The position numbers were made by a program, and so were the translations under genes. Positions 1-8,788 of a stretch of 64,000 nucleotides of DNA are shown piece by piece (within the stretch, counting starts at the first letter, position 1; every line of letters begins with the position of its first letter). The stretch comes from a virus, in IMG/VR virus record IMGVR_UViG_3300013093_000023, positions 60,551-124,550 of that record; one strand, 5' to 3'. The notes beneath the pieces are model-generated. The model did not search any database. It saw only the letters and a list, made by a program, of their open reading frames with translations, and was not told the origin of the DNA.

Positions 1-478
1 CCTGTGCTAGTTTAAAGCTGGCATTTGGACTACACATAATACAGGATAAATCACATTCGTTGCCCAGGCTCAAATGATAACTTGCTGGCTTTGTAACTGT
101 AACACCATCATTGGCCAGACTGTATTCAAATGCGGCTCTGTGCGGGCTTTGTTCAAAACTCTTATAAAAATTCTTGTCGTAAAAAATAACACTCTTTAAG
201 TTTTCTTTGATACGTTTACTGTGATTACCTATTGAGTCTTGATGTTGGCAAACACTGCAGGCAGGATTGGGCACATCTGACATCTTGCTTAATCGTTCAT
301 CACGTAACCTACGACTTTGCCAATACTCTGCCACAGGATAATTACGTATGTTCCACTCCCGAGCATCTGCCGTGTCGGTAATAAGCTCACTCATACAGCC
401 ACAAAGATCATAGCTACCATCGTGATTGATGTGTAGCTCGTACCAGGGTATGTTACAAAATATATCTTTATTCGGCAT
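1..478 (-). CDS. Radical SAM protein with N-terminal Cys-rich domain, truncated by the window edge
   Basis: This is the N-terminal 159 residues of a gene reading leftward off the window. It starts MPNKDIFCNIPWYELHINHD. Visible are an N-terminal cysteine-rich region (Cys8; CGC near residue 26; CSVC near residue 77) and then a CxxxCxxC radical SAM cluster motif in NECDLSCIMC, about Cys142, Cys146 and Cys149. The same order (N-terminal C-x-PW segment, Cys pair, then CxxxCxxC) is seen in the radical SAM genes at 44262, 46536 and 48710, so it belongs to that paralogous group, which I associate with the 'twitch'-type radical SAM proteins of phages. The family makes a 5'-deoxyadenosyl radical from SAM; the substrate here is unknown. 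Its start overlaps the end of the upstream gene by 11 bases, suggesting translational coupling. The C-terminal half, including any GGEP motif, lies outside the window. Confidence 0.85.
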   Translation of the reverse strand, partial: MPNKDIFCNIPWYELHINHDGSYDLCGCMSELITDTADAREWNIRNYPVAEYWQSRRLRDERLSKMSDVPNPACSVCQHQDSIGNHSKRIKENLKSVIFYDKNFYKSFEQSPHRAAFEYSLANDGVTVTKPASYHLSLGNECDLSCIMCSPNASFKLAQ

Positions 479-1457
479 TTTTACACTTTAGTTTACAAAT
501 ATCTAGTGGTGCTATTTCAAAGCGTGTGTACATTTCGTCCCATAATGGATCATTGATAATTTCAGTAAGTGTACGATGTTTAATTGACAACTGTTCTCGA
601 TGTTTTTCAAAGAAATCATTTTCCAAGTAACCTGAATTAAACCAAGGACAAGGAAATACATAACCATCTACATTGATAAACATAGGTATGTCCCAATTGG
701 CACATCGAGCCCACGAGTGGCGTTGACGTGTTTCATAAAATATAACAGGGATACCGCTTTTTAATTTTTCCTGCATAACTTCATACTTGCCTGTAGCAAC
801 CCATCCACCCACAGGCTTCAATGGGTCTACACCGTTGACAAGATACTGATTGTCAAACTTTGTACTCAGTACAGCTTCAAATGTATCAAATTCTAATTCA
901 CGTGCTAGGTCTTGTATCCAGGGCATCTTATCTTCGTTAAACTTGAAATAGATAGCTGACCAATTCATTTGTGCCTTAGTTACTCGTCTTAAAGCACGAG
1001 CACCTGCTACAATTGAATCAAAGTCGCTGTTAACACGATACTGTTCATTACTGGCCTGATCCCACCCGTCAACACTAAATGTAACTTTGTCATTGGGCCT
1101 TAGGTACATACCTAGTTCTTGCCACCACGCTTCGGGCTTGTAACTACCATTAGTAACAATAATCAAGCTGACATTGAACCGTGATCGCTTAATGTACTCC
1201 ACAATAGGTAAAAAGTCGCGAGCATATATAGGATCACCTATGTCGCCACAGAAAGTTATTTCCTGTATCTCTTTTAGTAGGTCCGGGGTAAAGGCACGCT
1301 GAAACTCTAATAGAGTAATTTCTTTGTTTAGGCTATCTGGATGTAACTCCGTGCGAGGGCATCGAGGGCATTTAAGCGTACACTTACTACTTAATTCGAT
1401 GTGTATTCTACGATGACTCAGTAATCTCGACGTCGGTGTTGTAACTTGTATATCCAT
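468..1457 (-). CDS. Short radical SAM protein with C-terminal SPASM-like cysteines
   Basis: A 329-residue radical SAM enzyme. The [4Fe-4S]/SAM motif is SSKCTLKCPRCPRT, with Cys26, Cys30 and Cys33. The C-terminal third has the cysteine pattern of an auxiliary cluster (SPASM-like): C-A-N-W, then GYVFPCPW, and a final CKLKC just before the stop. It is a clear paralogue of the 333-residue protein at 45575-46576: both begin almost at the cluster motif, share VEYxxxS and TNGS segments, and end with a Cys-x3-Cys. It overlaps gp46 by 50 bases and the next radical SAM gene by 11 bases, so all appear to be one leftward operon with gp55-gp47-gp46. Known members of SPASM families modify peptides or proteins; the substrate here is not evident. 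The same short-then-long radical SAM gene order occurs again at 45575-47783. Confidence 0.88.
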   Translation of the reverse strand: MDIQVTTPTSRLLSHRRIHIELSSKCTLKCPRCPRTELHPDSLNKEITLLEFQRAFTPDLLKEIQEITFCGDIGDPIYARDFLPIVEYIKRSRFNVSLIIVTNGSYKPEAWWQELGMYLRPNDKVTFSVDGWDQASNEQYRVNSDFDSIVAGARALRRVTKAQMNWSAIYFKFNEDKMPWIQDLARELEFDTFEAVLSTKFDNQYLVNGVDPLKPVGGWVATGKYEVMQEKLKSGIPVIFYETRQRHSWARCANWDIPMFINVDGYVFPCPWFNSGYLENDFFEKHREQLSIKHRTLTEIINDPLWDEMYTRFEIAPLDICKLKCKNAE

Positions 1458-3186
1458 TTTCTTTAACTACGTGTAAGGTGTTGTTTACCCGACCCGACAA
1501 TTCATCCTTGTGCGACACTAACCAAACACTCTTGTTACTGTCCCTTGACATTTTCTTTAGTATAGATAGTGCGTTTTCTACACCCGAACTATCCATACCT
1601 GAGTCAACTAACTCATCAATGAATAACAGGTTAATAGGTTGATACAGGCTTTCCCAAACATCGCGGAATGCCCAGCTTAATGATAAAATTAAACGATTGC
1701 GTTCTCCGCGGCTTAGGTTATCAAAATCTAAATCACGCCCTAACTCGGTGATTTCTACACTAAGGTCATTTAGGAATTTAACAGTATGCGGTAAACCAAT
1801 ACGATCTAAGTACTGCCCAAGGCGAGCATTTAGATAACTTAAATTTTGATCAATAATACGTTTACGAATAAACGAATCTTTATTAGTCAACAGTTTAAGT
1901 AGGAACTCTTGATGATCACGCAGATTAGTTAATTCGTTCATGACATCATAGGTAATCTCTTCAATGCCCTGCTCGCTCATTTCGGCAATTTGTTCTGTGT
2001 AGGGATCTACTTCTGCTGACTTAGTTGCTAATTGTTGAATTAAATTATCAACTGTGGCCTGGTGATGAATAGCATCTGACTCTCGATCGTAGAATGTTTC
2101 TGGACGTGGGCCTAGTTTGCCCAACCCATCGTGAGCAGACTGTAATTCAGCCAGTGTGGCAGCATGGGTTCTCTGATTTTCTTGTGCTGTTGATAAGTCT
2201 CTCTGCTTCTGTCCCAATACTTGTTGGTGCTTTTCGTCATGGAACTCTTGACCGCAGGTATGGCACGTATGATTTTCCAGCGAAACGAGTTCTGTAGATA
2301 TCTTTGCAATAGTTTTCTCTTCCCGAACAAGATCCATTTTCGTCCGACTAATCGCCGACGATAATTCATTGATATCCTTTCGAGTTTGATCCCAGGTTTT
2401 AAACGCTTGGTGTGCCTGAATCTCGGCCTCGATGTCGATTTTCTGAAGCTCTTCAATTCCCGTCTGTAGTTTCTTAATCTCTTCTTCATGTTTCGTAGTC
2501 CACTGCGTTTGCCGACGTTTTAATGATTCTATTTGTTCTTCAATACGTTTGTTAGCATCGCCTACAGCTTTGATACGAAACTCTTCGGCTGTAATAGCTT
2601 CTTTAGTGGCTTTTGCTGTTTCTTTTAAACGATCAGCTTTTTCACTTAGTAGTGTAATACCCAACAGTTGTTCAATAATAGTACGTTGATCATTGGCTTT
2701 TAATGACAAGAACGGTTCTGTATAAGTGTTTAGAGCTACAATATGTTTGAACATATCGTGACTCATACCCAGCATACGTTCTATTTCTTGCTGTGTTTCT
2801 CTTGAATCACCTTGGGCATCGTCTGTAATTTCTTTTTCTTGATCGCCTACAAAGAACTTCATTACGTTAGGCTTACGCCCACGCTCAATTCTATATGTTT
2901 CGCCATCCTTTTCAAAATCAATAGTGACCATTAGGCCTTTGCTGTTGGTCTTATTAATTAAGTTATCTTTTTTAATGTTAGTCAAGGCATTGCCGTACAT
3001 GGCAAAACTAAGAGCATTGATAATGGTTGTTTTACCTGTACCATTACGTGCGCCCGAGTCGTCTCCTCCTAGGTCCAAGTTTTCGCCCAAGACCAATGTT
3101 AGGTCTCGACGATCAAAATCTACAGCCTGAGTAATATTACCCACGCTCATAAAGTTTTTAACTGTGAGTGTTTTTATTTTAAACAT
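1408..3186 (-). CDS. 46: gp46-like recombination endonuclease subunit (SbcC/Rad50 family ATPase)
   Basis: A 592-residue SMC/Rad50-like ATPase. The N-terminal Walker A is GARNGTGKTT at about residues 45-54, preceded by a GENLDLGG insertion of the kind I associate with marine T4-like phages. A long coiled-coil middle carries a zinc-hook CHTC at residues 308-311. The C-terminal half has the ABC signature LSRGERNRL near residue 491 and Walker B LLFIDELVDSGMD near residue 520. Length fits T4 gp46 (about 560). With gp47 it forms the Mre11/Rad50-like complex that resects DNA ends for recombination-dependent replication. It follows gp47 with a one-base stop/start overlap (TAATG-type), as expected for a coexpressed complex. 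Its 3' end is overlapped for 50 bases by a radical SAM gene, unusual for this otherwise standard replication gene. Confidence 0.96.
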   Translation of the reverse strand: MFKIKTLTVKNFMSVGNITQAVDFDRRDLTLVLGENLDLGGDDSGARNGTGKTTIINALSFAMYGNALTNIKKDNLINKTNSKGLMVTIDFEKDGETYRIERGRKPNVMKFFVGDQEKEITDDAQGDSRETQQEIERMLGMSHDMFKHIVALNTYTEPFLSLKANDQRTIIEQLLGITLLSEKADRLKETAKATKEAITAEEFRIKAVGDANKRIEEQIESLKRRQTQWTTKHEEEIKKLQTGIEELQKIDIEAEIQAHQAFKTWDQTRKDINELSSAISRTKMDLVREEKTIAKISTELVSLENHTCHTCGQEFHDEKHQQVLGQKQRDLSTAQENQRTHAATLAELQSAHDGLGKLGPRPETFYDRESDAIHHQATVDNLIQQLATKSAEVDPYTEQIAEMSEQGIEEITYDVMNELTNLRDHQEFLLKLLTNKDSFIRKRIIDQNLSYLNARLGQYLDRIGLPHTVKFLNDLSVEITELGRDLDFDNLSRGERNRLILSLSWAFRDVWESLYQPINLLFIDELVDSGMDSSGVENALSILKKMSRDSNKSVWLVSHKDELSGRVNNTLHVVKENGYTSYNTDVEITESS

Positions 3187-4202
3187 TAGAGATTTTTATA
3201 AATGTCCAGTAATAGGTTTTTATTAAACTGCTCCGATTCGATACTGCTTAGTTGTCCATAGACAATTTGATCTACACTTTCGAACTCTATATTGCCTTGT
3301 ATTTCGTAGTCGGTTAAGTCTGTGACTTTGGCAGGAATAAGTGTAAGCTCACGTAAATTATACTGCGGAACAAAAGTTTCTTTAATAAAAGTGGCTTCTT
3401 CGTAGCTGATATCTACGTCCAAATTAACACGAACGTGCATATTGGGTTTAAGCATAACTTCTGTGTGCGTTAGTAGATCTTTTAAACCAAATACACGATA
3501 CTTGGGTTGATCGGGCCAAGCAATATACACTGGATCTTGACCCCACTCTAATATAGTAAGTCCACGTTCATCATCACCAGCATCGGCATAGTTGTGCGGA
3601 AAACAATTACCAATATATGTAATGTTACGCTGTGTTTGACGTTTGTGGAAATGTCCAGTAAACACGTGCTCAAAGCCCTGCATATCATCACCGCGTAGTT
3701 CGCCGTGCTCGGGCATAGCAACCATGGCATTCATTAGGTATCCAGGCAACTCAAAGTGCCCAAACATATACTTGCCTTTTAATTTTCTTAATCGTTTGAA
3801 GTCGTCGCCAACAAGCCACGGAGCAATAGTGACGTCGCCGATAGTAGTCCAATCGTTACAAATATGGATGTTAGTAAGGTGTTTGGCCCACTCCACACTT
3901 TGTACATCACGCTTATCGCGATAGTACAAATCATGGTTACCTGGAATAAAGTATGTTTGATCAAAGTTCGCATTTAAGTGCTCCAGTGCTTGTAGACTGT
4001 ATTGTAAGGTAAGGATGTTGATGCTGGCACGATTGTTATGCCAATCACCCAAAAACAAACAGGTGTCGCATCCTTCCTCTTTGGCCTTGGCAGTTGCCCA
4101 CTTTACAAAATTTAAACAGTCTTCATTGTGTAGCGTACTATTAGACTTTAATCCAAAATGGATGTCAGTAAACATAGCCGCCTTCTTAAAAAGGTTCGTC
4201 AT
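3186..4202 (-). CDS. 47: gp47-like recombination endonuclease subunit (SbcD/Mre11 nuclease)
   Basis: A 338-residue calcineurin-like phosphoesterase, essentially the length of T4 gp47 (339). The metal-binding motifs of the Mre11 family are all present in order: MFTDIHFG (Asp13, His15), FLGDWHNNR, IPGNHDLYY, a GHFE segment and FTGHFHKR. It supplies the nuclease activity of the gp46/gp47 complex. It lies directly upstream of gp46 and downstream of gp55, with only about 45 bases separating it from the gp55 stop, so transcription from the promoter at 5160-5188 probably covers all three. Confidence 0.96.
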   Translation of the reverse strand: MTNLFKKAAMFTDIHFGLKSNSTLHNEDCLNFVKWATAKAKEEGCDTCLFLGDWHNNRASINILTLQYSLQALEHLNANFDQTYFIPGNHDLYYRDKRDVQSVEWAKHLTNIHICNDWTTIGDVTIAPWLVGDDFKRLRKLKGKYMFGHFELPGYLMNAMVAMPEHGELRGDDMQGFEHVFTGHFHKRQTQRNITYIGNCFPHNYADAGDDERGLTILEWGQDPVYIAWPDQPKYRVFGLKDLLTHTEVMLKPNMHVRVNLDVDISYEEATFIKETFVPQYNLRELTLIPAKVTDLTDYEIQGNIEFESVDQIVYGQLSSIESEQFNKNLLLDIYKNL

Positions 4203-4247
4203 AGTAGCTTACTATAGAGAATTAAATGAGTAAAGTCAAAGACTTAT

Positions 4248-5132
4248 TTACTCATCATAATGTGATTCGGATGATGTTGGTCCGGCGCCCATACCCTGGC
4301 GTGTATAACTAGGTGTTAGGTTATTCATTTCTAAAATATCATCTCGTAAATTCTGGTTACGCTTCTCAATATTAAGTACTCGAGTAAAACTATTAGTAAT
4401 AGCGGCAGTATAATAAGCAAAAGGGTTTTGTGATTTTGATTCATCGAATTGTAGTCCAATTTGACTGAGCTGTAGCAAGGCCTGTGAGCGCATTTCGTCA
4501 TTGTAGGTATATCCTCTCCAGTTACTGCGAGTGGCATACCGCTCACACAGCTTAATAAACATATGAGCCAGCTTAGGAGTCATTTTCCCGTGCTCACGAT
4601 TAAATTTACCAGTTTTTAATCCACCCTGCCAGTGGCTACGTCCTACACAAACTGGTGTGCCTGTTTCGTCAACTTTGTAGTGTTCAAATGGTGGGAAATT
4701 TACTTTAACATACTTAGTACTACCGGAAATATCAATCTCGGTATCGTCGTCGTATTCGGAATGTGGTACGCCATCTTCTTCCATTTGCTTGATAGCGGCC
4801 TTACGGCTTTTGGCATCATCGACTGGTATATGAGCCCAGGTCATTACACGGAATACTACATCGGTGTCCGGAACATCTTTGAGCTTAACTTCAAATTCAT
4901 CTAATTTGCGTTTAACTCCTGTTTCGGCTAAATCTGCTTCGTGTGCCAGTTTAGTTAAACGGTCTGCTCTGTTTTGTCTAGCTTCTTTAATGTTCTTTTT
5001 ATTAATTTTACTTACGTCTGGAAGAATCATATCATAATCACCGTATTCGGGTTTTTGATAGTAACAGTAAGTATTTTTGCTTTTGTGAATCTCTTTTAGA
5101 ATGTCTTTGTTGTTAAGATAATTATGGCGCAC
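4248..5132 (-). CDS. 55: gp55-like late-transcription sigma factor
   Basis: A 294-residue protein whose C-terminal part carries the T4 gp55 signature: an SNWRGYTYNDEMRSQALL region followed by FDESKSQNPFAYYTAAI and a basic helix ending in RNQNLRDD, equivalent to sigma region 2. T4 gp55 is about 185 residues; here there is an N-terminal extension of about 100 residues with charged, possibly coiled-coil content. gp55 directs host RNA polymerase to late promoters with a TATAAATA box, and several such boxes precede structural genes in this window. The start is GTG, with a purine-rich AAGGA about 6 bases upstream. The N-terminal YYQKPEYGDYDM segment looks intact rather than spurious. Confidence 0.93.
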   Translation of the reverse strand: MRHNYLNNKDILKEIHKSKNTYCYYQKPEYGDYDMILPDVSKINKKNIKEARQNRADRLTKLAHEADLAETGVKRKLDEFEVKLKDVPDTDVVFRVMTWAHIPVDDAKSRKAAIKQMEEDGVPHSEYDDDTEIDISGSTKYVKVNFPPFEHYKVDETGTPVCVGRSHWQGGLKTGKFNREHGKMTPKLAHMFIKLCERYATRSNWRGYTYNDEMRSQALLQLSQIGLQFDESKSQNPFAYYTAAITNSFTRVLNIEKRNQNLRDDILEMNNLTPSYTRQGMGAGPTSSESHYDE

Positions 5133-5159
5133 CTCTTAGTCCTTTATAAAAGTAAGCAC

Positions 5160-5188
5160 ATACTAACATATTTAATAGCCAAGGTCAA
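5160..5188 (-). promoter_or_regulatory. Sigma70-like promoter for the gp55-gp47-gp46-radical SAM operon
   Basis: On the minus strand, TTGACC (plus-strand 5183-5188) and TAGTAT (5160-5165) are separated by exactly 17 bases. The -35 matches consensus at 5 of 6 positions and the -10 at 4 of 6. A start near 5153 would leave a leader of about 20 bases before the gp55 GTG. It lies in the only sizeable gap (5133-5245), between divergent operons. Read by eye; no transcript evidence. Confidence 0.5.
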
Positions 5189-5232
5189 CCTTTTCTAAAT
5201 AAGTGTCTTTATCTGGGCCGTTTATTCTAGCC

Positions 5233-5240
5233 GATAAATA
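5233..5240 (+). promoter_or_regulatory. T4-type late promoter motif (GATAAATA)
   Basis: GATAAATAC matches the T4 late promoter box TATAAATA at 7 of 8 positions, and the same GATAAATAC appears at 11399 and 26379. It sits 5 bases before the ATG of the first structural gene. With T4 spacing (box at -13 to -6) transcription would start at the ATG itself, giving a leaderless mRNA. Confidence 0.55.
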
Positions 5241-5245
5241 CTCAT

Positions 5246-6241
5246 ATGCCAATACTATCTAATCCTTCAGCAAGTAATATGTCGGGCTCTATTGCTAACG
5301 CTCTTACACAACCTTTTGGGTTTAGTCAGGCGGCCACACGAGACAATCTGTCAACTTTATACGGAAAAGCTACAGGTTCAAAATCTCCGTCGGTTAAAAT
5401 TTCTTATCCAGATGCTGCCGAAGATTGGCGTGTTAGACTAACACTACCTAACTATGCTAACTATTTTTACAACGATCCAAACAACACTCTACTAACCCCA
5501 TTGAAACAGTCGGGCGAGATATTTGGCGCAGGCGGCGGTGCTGACAATGCTGGTACCGCAGTAGTAGGTAGTTTATTGCCCGGAGGCCTTGGCGGGCAAA
5601 CCACAGCACAACAACGAATTGGGGTAGTATTTCCTTATACTCCGACACTTAGCGTTACACATACTGCCAATTACGAATCACAAAAATTAACACATACAAA
5701 CTATGCTAGTTATTTTTATAATAACAGTGAAGTTAGTGCTATTACTATTGCTGGCGAATTTACTGTACAAAATTTAACTGAAGGCCAGTATTTACTAGCA
5801 ACAATTTATTTTTTAAGAGCGGCAACAAAAATGTTTTTTGGAGCAGATCAAAATCCAGCCGCCGGTAATCCTCCGCCAATACTGTATCTCAATGGGTATG
5901 GCCAGTACTACTTGCCCAACGTTCCTGTAGTAGTAACTAGTTTTAGTCATACTATGCCTAGCGACGTTGACTATATGGATGTATCAGAACCAGGGTTTAC
6001 CTATTACCCAGCTATACAGAATCCAAGAAAAACCAGCACACGCTTGCCAACATCAAGCACAGTAACAGTAACAGTACAGCCAGTATACAGTCGTGTATCA
6101 CAAAGCCAAAGCTTCAGTCTACAAGACTTTGCCAATGGCGCACTAATTAATCAGGTTGGTCTAGGCAGACCTGCTAGCGCATTTGGAGCTACGCGAGGTA
6201 CCCAGGTTGTTACAACCCCACCAGTTGGAGGTTTCTTATAA
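5246..6241 (+). CDS. gp48/gp54-like baseplate tail-tube-associated protein (candidate)
   Basis: A 331-residue structural protein and the first gene of the late rightward module. A central segment (GVVFPYTPTLSVTHTANYES, about residues 130-150, followed by a YASYFYNNSEV stretch and a TIAGEFT beta strand) and a C-terminal region rich in beta strands and Ser/Thr resemble the tube-cap proteins gp48/gp54 of T4-like phages, which are paralogues of each other. Position next to gp53 supports a baseplate role: in marine T4-like phages gp48 and gp53 genes are often adjacent. Its stop overlaps the ATG of gp53 (TAATG). No obvious ribosome-binding site precedes the ATG; the late promoter motif lies only 5 bases upstream. 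I cannot separate gp48 from gp54 by eye. Confidence 0.65.
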   Translation: MPILSNPSASNMSGSIANALTQPFGFSQAATRDNLSTLYGKATGSKSPSVKISYPDAAEDWRVRLTLPNYANYFYNDPNNTLLTPLKQSGEIFGAGGGADNAGTAVVGSLLPGGLGGQTTAQQRIGVVFPYTPTLSVTHTANYESQKLTHTNYASYFYNNSEVSAITIAGEFTVQNLTEGQYLLATIYFLRAATKMFFGADQNPAAGNPPPILYLNGYGQYYLPNVPVVVTSFSHTMPSDVDYMDVSEPGFTYYPAIQNPRKTSTRLPTSSTVTVTVQPVYSRVSQSQSFSLQDFANGALINQVGLGRPASAFGATRGTQVVTTPPVGGFL

Positions 6242-6543
6242 TGTCAGTAACATATAACTCTACTAGTCCCTACGCAGGAACACAACTATGGGGACAATTT
6301 TTAGATACCTGGTCTGGCAAATACATTCAACCTGACATAGCTGATAAAGTGTATCAAATTGATCCTCCCTACAATTATAGACCGGATCTATTAGCACACG
6401 ACCTTTATGCCGACTCGGCATTTTGGTGGGTATTTGCTGTACGCAATCCCGATGTTCTTAAAGATCCTACTTTTGATTTTGTAGCACCAAAAATTATAAT
6501 TCTACCTCCAAAATCCGCAATACTTACATCAATCGGACATTAA
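6241..6543 (+). CDS. 53: gp53-like baseplate wedge protein
   Basis: A 100-residue protein with the gp53 hallmark: a short aromatic-rich chain containing DLYADSAFWWVFAVRNPDVL, where the S/T-x-W-W-x-x-A-x-x-N-P-D/N core is typical of gp53 and of LysM-like wedge proteins, followed by a short FVAPKIIILP strand. T4 gp53 is about 196 residues, so this is a compact version. It starts at the overlapping TAATG of the preceding gene. In T4, gp53 binds the wedge complex (gp6, gp7, gp8, gp25) and links it to the hub. Confidence 0.85.
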   Translation: MSVTYNSTSPYAGTQLWGQFLDTWSGKYIQPDIADKVYQIDPPYNYRPDLLAHDLYADSAFWWVFAVRNPDVLKDPTFDFVAPKIIILPPKSAILTSIGH

Positions 6544-6546
6544 GCC

Positions 6547-8775
6547 GTGGCTGACCCAACAAAAACAACACCAATTGATAATCCGTTACATCAGTTTCCA
6601 ACCTGGACTTATTCTTTTAGTCTTTGGTGGCTTGACGTAGCAGATTACAATAACCTAGTAAATGCTCGTAGTCCTGGCGCTGGCGCAACAGCACTTTTGC
6701 CTAACAGTTATGTTTTAGCCGAGGACGGCGGAGTTTACGCCAATAAAAGACTGCCTAGTACCGCTGGGCTTAACTACTACATCACAGAAGTTGAAATGGA
6801 AAATACCATTGGTCTTAATGCCACTAGCAAAAGCGGAAATATAACACATGGTAAAATGATAATTGTTGAACCATATGGTATTAGCCTAGTTGACACTCTC
6901 CTTAGTGCTAGTTTTGATCCAGCAACAGGAACATTTAAAAACTATCAAGATCGACCATATATGCTACAGGTTGACTTTACTGGGTTTGATGAAAAAGGAA
7001 ATCCAATTCCGGTATCGACTAGTAAGTTATACAGAAAAAGATTTCCTATACGATTACTTCAAATGAAAATTGAATTAACCGATAAAGGAACGCAATATAC
7101 TATATCGTTTTCCGCATCGGGCCACGAAGCATACGACCAAGGTGCAATAGCAACTCCTAAAATTTTTACCGTGCAGGCGTCAACAGTTAAAGAATTTTTT
7201 GATGACCTAACTAAACAATGGAACGCGGCGTTAATTTATTTGGTTGAAGTAAAAAAAACGCAAACGTATGCTAGCCGATTAAAATTTGCCTTTCCTTTTT
7301 CAGATCCTAAAGATGATATAGCCAGCAGTAAATTAATAACTTCCAACAACACTCCGCTGTCAGAAATTAATTCTACTAAAACAACATTAGATGTTAATTC
7401 TAAGAAATTTACTATACCAGCTGGCACAAACCTCGTAGACATCTTATTTAAAGTATTAGCACAAAGCCAATGGATGCAGGATCAACTTGGCCTGCTTGGT
7501 AAAGATCCAAGCAAAACTGATCAGTCACAACTGCTTAATACATTTAAAATTCAAACGTTGTTAGAATACAAAGGATTTAAATCAACAGCAGAAATATTAA
7601 GCACTGATCCCAATGCTGGAACAGTTGATGCTTTTGATCCGGTGTTAGGTAACCGAGCTAAAGATATTACTTTTATTATTAAAAAATTTACAAGTTTTAA
7701 TACTAACCATCCAAGAACCACGCAACTCAAAGACAGCTACGACTATACTGTTAAAAATTATCAATATATCTATACTGGCCAAAATAAAGACATTGTTGAA
7801 CTTAAAATGAATTTTGACAGTACATTTTTTGTTCCTGTGCTGTCATTTACCAACCAGTTTGCTAGTCAACTGCCAACAGGGGTTACACTAAAAGATATAT
7901 TAGCAACTAATAGTCCTGACATATTATTAACACAAGGATTTGTTAGTCAACTTTTCCCACAGCTCGGTACAATCGGTAATGATACACCAATGAAATATTT
8001 GCCACAGGTTAATAGACCAACGCTAACACAAGGTTTTACTAACATTGCCAACCCGGCAGCGCAGGTAGGATTAGATGTGATGTCGAGTTTGTATACTCGT
8101 CTTAACGGGGATATGTTGTACGTTGAAATGCGAATTGTCGGCGACCCTACCTTGTTAAAACAAGACGATTGGTTATATGTTTCTCCAAATAGTGGCGCAG
8201 AAACAGATGCTAGTTTAAGCCAGGCCGATTTTTGTAACAAATATGGATTTATTAGAATGGACGATGGAGATGTAGTTTGTCGGTTAACTATCAACAGTCC
8301 TCTTGACAACGATATTGATATTAGTAACCAAGGTAACATTTATCCACCCCCGGGCACTAGACCCAGCACATTTGATGGTCAGTATAGAATACTAACAGTT
8401 AAAAGTAATTTTGCCAATGGTAAATTTGAACAAGTTATTAGAATGACTCGTTATAGTAATAGTAAGTTAATGGATGCTTTTAGAAAATATCAAAAATCTT
8501 TAGTTGATTCGGCAAGAGATCCAGTTAACACAAATAACAACAATACTATTAAAACTGGTGGTACTAATATTAGTTCTACTACTAATACTCCCACGGTAGT
8601 TCCAAATCAGCCGACAATAGCAATAGTAAATAACGCAACAAATGCCAGCACAAGTAATCTATTGGGTACGCAACAACTAACCCCTCAATTGTCGTTGGTG
8701 CCTACGTCACTACAATTAACTACTGGTCCGTCGGCTGCAGGCACTGACGGAGTAGGTGTCAACGCACGAACATAG
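6547..8775 (+). CDS. Baseplate/hub-associated structural protein of unknown type
   Basis: A 742-residue protein lying between gp53 and the gp5-like spike. The start is GTG at 6547, 4 bases after the gp53 stop. Visible features are an N-terminal aromatic segment (FPTWTYSFSLWWLDV), a middle region of mixed alpha/beta character with several LLGK and KDILAT helices, and a C-terminal 120 residues that are low-complexity (Asn, Thr, Ser), suggesting a flexible tail. The position immediately before the spike gene would suit a hub protein analogous to T4 gp27, but I see no decisive motif. No enzyme signature was found. Alternative: a large wedge or tail-completion component. Confidence 0.6.
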   Translation: MADPTKTTPIDNPLHQFPTWTYSFSLWWLDVADYNNLVNARSPGAGATALLPNSYVLAEDGGVYANKRLPSTAGLNYYITEVEMENTIGLNATSKSGNITHGKMIIVEPYGISLVDTLLSASFDPATGTFKNYQDRPYMLQVDFTGFDEKGNPIPVSTSKLYRKRFPIRLLQMKIELTDKGTQYTISFSASGHEAYDQGAIATPKIFTVQASTVKEFFDDLTKQWNAALIYLVEVKKTQTYASRLKFAFPFSDPKDDIASSKLITSNNTPLSEINSTKTTLDVNSKKFTIPAGTNLVDILFKVLAQSQWMQDQLGLLGKDPSKTDQSQLLNTFKIQTLLEYKGFKSTAEILSTDPNAGTVDAFDPVLGNRAKDITFIIKKFTSFNTNHPRTTQLKDSYDYTVKNYQYIYTGQNKDIVELKMNFDSTFFVPVLSFTNQFASQLPTGVTLKDILATNSPDILLTQGFVSQLFPQLGTIGNDTPMKYLPQVNRPTLTQGFTNIANPAAQVGLDVMSSLYTRLNGDMLYVEMRIVGDPTLLKQDDWLYVSPNSGAETDASLSQADFCNKYGFIRMDDGDVVCRLTINSPLDNDIDISNQGNIYPPPGTRPSTFDGQYRILTVKSNFANGKFEQVIRMTRYSNSKLMDAFRKYQKSLVDSARDPVNTNNNNTIKTGGTNISSTTNTPTVVPNQPTIAIVNNATNASTSNLLGTQQLTPQLSLVPTSLQLTTGPSAAGTDGVGVNART

Positions 8776-8788
8776 AGAATAATCAATT

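Noticed and set aside
2112-2489. A 125-residue minus-strand frame inside gp46
   Set aside because: It lies in another frame of the gp46 coiled-coil region and has no motif or ribosome-binding site.
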